A DNA stretch of 9,197 nt. It comes from Campylobacterota bacterium. Its GTDB lineage: Bacteria; Campylobacterota; Campylobacteria; Campylobacterales; Sulfurovaceae. Numbering within the stretch: the stretch's first letter is position 1; each line of letters begins with the position of its first letter. Of the stretch, positions 7,436-9,197 are shown in pieces. Under the pieces are notes generated by a model. The model worked only from the letters and a program-made list of their open reading frames with translations, was not told the DNA's origin and did no database searches. Location: NCBI GenBank assembly GCA_011372825.1, contig DSAK01000167.1:1-9197 (forward strand), written 5' to 3'. The translations under genes and the position numbers were made by a program.

Positions 7436-7485
7436 AACTCCTTTGAAATATTTTTTGTTATAATACCTAAAAAATAGGGTAAAAG
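7436..7485. promoter_or_regulatory. Overlapping divergent promoters of pgeF and rodA
   Basis: The rightward strand has an extended -10, TGTTATAAT (7456-7464), giving a start near 7471 and a 15-nt leader with AGGG (7476-7479) before the rodA ATG. On the leftward strand, TATTAT (complement of 7460-7465) lies at the right distance for pgeF, followed by AAAGGAG. The two -10 boxes share five base pairs, so polymerase could occupy only one at a time. This geometry is read directly from sequence; promoter activity is inferred. Confidence 0.55.
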
Positions 7486-8634
7486 ATGTTTGATTGGTTT
7501 GATTTTGATAAGCAAATATTGACTCGTTTTAATTATCTATTGATATTGCAATTATTGCCACTTCTAGTTATATCCTCTTTTCTCGTCAATGAAATAAGTC
7601 CTACCCTTTTTAAAAAACAGATGATTTACTATATTCTTGGGTTTCTAATTTTTTTTGTTGCCATTATAATCCCGTGGAGACGAATTTTGTGGTGGTTTGT
7701 CCCTTTTGTCTATATAAGCTCACTTATCCTTGTTGAGATGGTGCAATTTTTTGGTATCACAATCGATGGAGCAAAACGATGGATTGCAATTCCAGGGATC
7801 GGCTTTACAGTACAACCTTCTGAACTTATGAAAATAAGTGTTATCTTGATGCTAGCTTACATCATACACAAAAATCCACCACCAGCTGAGGGGTATGGAG
7901 TGAAAGTATTTTTAAAACTATCAGTTATCATCTTGATACCATTTGTCCTTATACTTAAGCAACCTGACTTAGGAACTGCTCTTAGTCTTCTTTTGGTTGC
8001 GTATGGAGTACTTTTTATAATAGGCATTAAATGGAAAATTTGGCTTTCACTTGCGCTCATTGTTGGATTAAGTGCTCCTATTCTTTACACTTATGGATTA
8101 AAGCCGTATCAAAAGCAACGGATTCACGATTTTGTCAATGAACCTAGCTATCAAGTCAAACAAGCACTTATTGCTATAGGCTCTGGTGGGCTACATGGCA
8201 AGAGTAAAGACGAAGCCACCCAAACTCAGATGAAATTTCTCCCTGTTGTATCGAGTGATTTTATCTTTGCATATCTTGGTGAAAGACTAGGTTTTGTAGG
8301 GATGATGAGTGTTGTGGCACTCTATATACTCCTTATACTTCATCTACTTTATATCTCCATGAAAGAAACCAAAGATTATCTCATCAAAGTTTTTGCAACT
8401 GGATTGGCATGGATATTTTTTATACATATGGTTGTAAATATCTACATGATTATAGGACTTGCCCCTGTTGTTGGTCTGCCGCTTCCTATGTTTAGTCATG
8501 GTGGGACATCTTTTATGATTTTTATAGCTCTTTTTGGAATATTGCAAAATTTACTTGCTTTTAAAAATTACTTAGGCTATAATACTGACTCGAAAATCAC
8601 GATGATATCTAGAGAGAATATATCAGCGAGATAG
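7486..8634 (+). CDS. rodA: Rod-shape SEDS glycosyltransferase RodA
   Basis: RodA polymerises lipid II into glycan strands in the elongasome, paired with a class B penicillin-binding protein (PBP2/MrdA), which is not encoded in this window. The 382 aa protein has about ten membrane helices. SEDS landmarks are DGAKRWI (94-100), TVQPSELMK (108-116), LKQPDLGTAL (157-166), the long periplasmic loop with YQVKQALIAIGSGG (222-235) and the C-terminal GLPLPMFSHGGTS (330-342). The essential aspartate (E. coli RodA D262) is D258 in SSDFIFA. PMFSHGGTS and overall shape favour RodA over FtsW, which usually has longer ends. The Glu common in the LPE..TDF motif is Val254 here. AGGG sits 6 nt before ATG. The coding region ends 3 nt before a tRNA gene and carries a likely internal promoter for it. 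Confidence 0.94.
   Translation: MFDWFDFDKQILTRFNYLLILQLLPLLVISSFLVNEISPTLFKKQMIYYILGFLIFFVAIIIPWRRILWWFVPFVYISSLILVEMVQFFGITIDGAKRWIAIPGIGFTVQPSELMKISVILMLAYIIHKNPPPAEGYGVKVFLKLSVIILIPFVLILKQPDLGTALSLLLVAYGVLFIIGIKWKIWLSLALIVGLSAPILYTYGLKPYQKQRIHDFVNEPSYQVKQALIAIGSGGLHGKSKDEATQTQMKFLPVVSSDFIFAYLGERLGFVGMMSVVALYILLILHLLYISMKETKDYLIKVFATGLAWIFFIHMVVNIYMIIGLAPVVGLPLPMFSHGGTSFMIFIALFGILQNLLAFKNYLGYNTDSKITMISRENISAR
8555..8583 (+). promoter_or_regulatory. Possible tRNA promoter inside the 3' end of rodA
   Basis: TTGCTT (8555-8560) and a perfect TATAAT (8578-8583) are separated by 17 nt, the ideal spacing, within the last rodA codons. A transcript would start near 8590, about 48 nt before the tRNA, leaving a 5' leader for RNase P to remove. 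Only three of six -35 bases match consensus. Readthrough from rodA is the alternative. Confidence 0.45.
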
Positions 8635-8637
8635 AAC

Positions 8638-8714
8638 GGGTCTTTAGCTCAGCTGGTTAGAGCACTCGGCTCATAACCGAGTGGTCCAGGGTTCGAGTCC
8701 CTGAGGACCCACCA
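8638..8714 (+). tRNA. tRNA with CAT anticodon (elongator Met or lysidine Ile2)
   Basis: All arms fold by eye. The acceptor GGGTCTT (8638-8644) pairs with AGGACCC (8704-8710), with one T-G wobble. The D arm is GCTC/GAGC (8647-8650 and 8660-8663). The anticodon stem is CTCGG/CCGAG (8665-8669 and 8677-8681) and holds loop CTCATAA, with anticodon CAT at 8672-8674. There is a 5-nt variable loop, and the T stem CAGGG/CCCTG encloses TTCGAGT. The discriminator is A8711 and CCA is encoded (8712-8714). It is not the initiator: base pair 1-72 is a true G-C, and the anticodon stem lacks three consecutive G-C pairs of the GGG/CCC type. A CAT tRNA may be methionine elongator or the isoleucine tRNA whose C34 is changed to lysidine by TilS. 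C5-G68 and the resemblance to Bacillus Ile2 lean weakly to the latter. Confidence 0.95.
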
Positions 8715-8986
8715 CTTATTCAATCTACAACTATCTATTTCAATCAAATGCAACTTCTACTGCTATTTATTTGACTTTCAAAGACTTTTTTTATACTTAC
8801 ATGGCACGACAACCGCCTCAACCAACGCTAGTTAAAGGTACTTAGTAAAATTACAGATAAGTATCAAAGTGCTCTTAGTGCAAAAATGACAAAAAGCCCC
8901 AAAAAGTGATCTTCGAAAACTTCTCAAGTATCGTTTAGCAAATTTAAATTTAGATAAAATATCTGAAATAAAAAAGGATGAGTGGG
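8715..8986. other. Gene-poor gap between the tRNA and the DUF262 gene
   Basis: No intact gene is seen on either strand in these 272 nt. A T-run of seven (8786-8792) follows the tRNA but lacks a stable hairpin, so it is a poor terminator. TTGACT (8771-8776) and TATACT (8792-8797) resemble a promoter with a short 15-nt spacer, pointing toward the DUF262 gene. The stretch around 8803-8830 is richer in C than its surroundings, as if of different origin. No copy of the tRNA 3' end was found here. Short open segments in three frames are described separately. Confidence 0.5.
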
Positions 8987-9018
8987 ATGAGTATAACATT
9001 GCAATTAAAATCCATTAG
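8801..9018 (+). pseudogene. Possible frameshifted gene remnant, unidentified
   Basis: Three consecutive short open segments in different frames could be pieces of one decayed gene. The first starts at ATG 8801 (MARQPPQPTLVKGT, stop 8843-8845). The second runs from about 8832 to the TGA at 8907-8909 and includes KITDKYQSALSAKMTKSPKK. The third runs from 8890 to the TAG at 9016-9018 and includes DLRKLLKYRLANLNLDKISE. Each join needs the same +1 change of frame. The segments read as a charged, helical protein and the last overlaps the start of the DUF262 gene by 32 nt. I recognise no family. In AT-rich DNA such short open runs may arise by chance, so this is a tentative call. Confidence 0.2.
8955..8960 (+). 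promoter_or_regulatory. Possible -10 box for the DUF262 gene
   Basis: TAAAAT, preceded by TTTAGA, lies 32 nt before ATG 8987 and 15 nt downstream of TTTAGC (8934-8939). It is of the A/T-rich type seen before other genes in the window. The surroundings are so AT-rich that chance occurrence is likely enough to keep confidence low. Confidence 0.3.
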
Positions 9019-9197
9019 TGAATTGTTAGATAAAAGCTTTTATATACCATCATATCAAAGAGGTTATAGATGGACAAAGCAGCAAGTTGAAGATTTGTTA
9101 GATGATATTTGGGAATTTCATCAAAATGTAGACGATGGATTTTATTGTTTGCAACCTATTGTTGTGAAAGAAAATAATAACAAGTGGGATGTTATAG
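8987..9197 (+). CDS. DUF262 (GmrS/ParB-like) protein, 5' part only
   Basis: Seventy codons are visible before the window ends. The opening MSITLQLKSISELLDKSF followed by YIPSYQRGYRW (19-29) and QVEDLLDDIWEF is the N-terminal signature of DUF262. That domain, with its later DGQQR nucleotide-binding motif, occurs in GmrSD-type modification-dependent restriction and in other anti-phage proteins such as SspE. The visible part stops at NKWDVI, just where DGQQR would be expected. ATG 8987 is preferred because AAAAAGG (8971-8977) lies 9 nt upstream. An in-frame ATG at 8978 directly abuts that site, and a TAA at 8969-8971 bars anything earlier. Leucine is encoded only by TTA/TTG (7 of 7) and no ATC is used for isoleucine, unlike the genes to the left, which suggests horizontal acquisition. 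Its partner domains are not visible, so the exact system cannot be named. Confidence 0.8.
   Translation, partial: MSITLQLKSISELLDKSFYIPSYQRGYRWTKQQVEDLLDDIWEFHQNVDDGFYCLQPIVVKENNNKWDVI

Noticed and set aside
8786..8792. T-run after the tRNA as a rho-independent terminator
   Set aside because: The only upstream pairing (CTTT with AAAG) has almost no loop, so no stable hairpin forms.
8978..8986. ATG 8978 as the start of the DUF262 gene
   Set aside because: The AAAAAGG ribosome site directly abuts it with no spacer, while ATG 8987 has a 9-nt spacer. The difference is only three residues.
8715..9197. Search for a second copy of the tRNA 3' end (attachment-site repeat) and for CRISPR repeats
   Set aside because: No repeat of the T-arm/acceptor sequence and no regularly spaced repeats were seen. 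An attachment repeat, if present, lies beyond the window.

Overview
The window reads as chromosome of a Campylobacterota (epsilonproteobacterial) bacterium, probably a free-living Sulfurimonas- or Sulfurovum-like lineage. The basis is the protein style, the AT-rich coding sequence, short intergenic gaps, TATAAT/TAAAAT -10 boxes with weak -35 elements, and the pairing of a biosynthetic arginine decarboxylase with a carboxyspermidine-type dehydrogenase. The genus is an inference from the sequence alone.

Bases 29-3857 run rightward: speA (arginine decarboxylase), cysE (serine acetyltransferase, 16 nt behind speA with a strong ribosome site) and a class I-beta aspartate aminotransferase with its own -10 box. 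A DedA-family membrane protein (4438-3878) converges on the aminotransferase and appears to start with TTG. An AEC-type permease (4496-5410) diverges from dedA. It is followed 34 nt later by a saccharopine-dehydrogenase-fold enzyme that is best read as carboxynorspermidine/carboxyspermidine synthase (5445-6635). Next come pgeF (7435-6686, leftward) and rodA (7486-8634, rightward), which diverge from a 50-nt region carrying overlapping -10 boxes. A CAT-anticodon tRNA begins 3 nt after the rodA stop.

The genes up to the tRNA form an ordinary metabolic and cell-envelope block. speA feeds putrescine synthesis from arginine. The dehydrogenase joins putrescine (or diaminopropane) to aspartate semialdehyde on the alternative spermidine route, and the aminotransferase supplies aspartate upstream of that semialdehyde. 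pgeF and rodA both serve peptidoglycan: one edits precursors, the other polymerises glycan.

Right of the tRNA the character changes. About 270 nt hold no intact gene, only short open segments in three frames that could be a decayed reading frame. Then comes the 5' end of a DUF262 (GmrS/ParB-like) gene, cut by the window edge. It is markedly AT-richer (about 29% G+C by hand count over 9001-9197) and uses only TTA/TTG for leucine. A tRNA 3' end followed by a DUF262 gene of foreign composition is the classic look of the left edge of an integrated defence island. This is the most interesting part of the window, although most of it lies outside the sequence.
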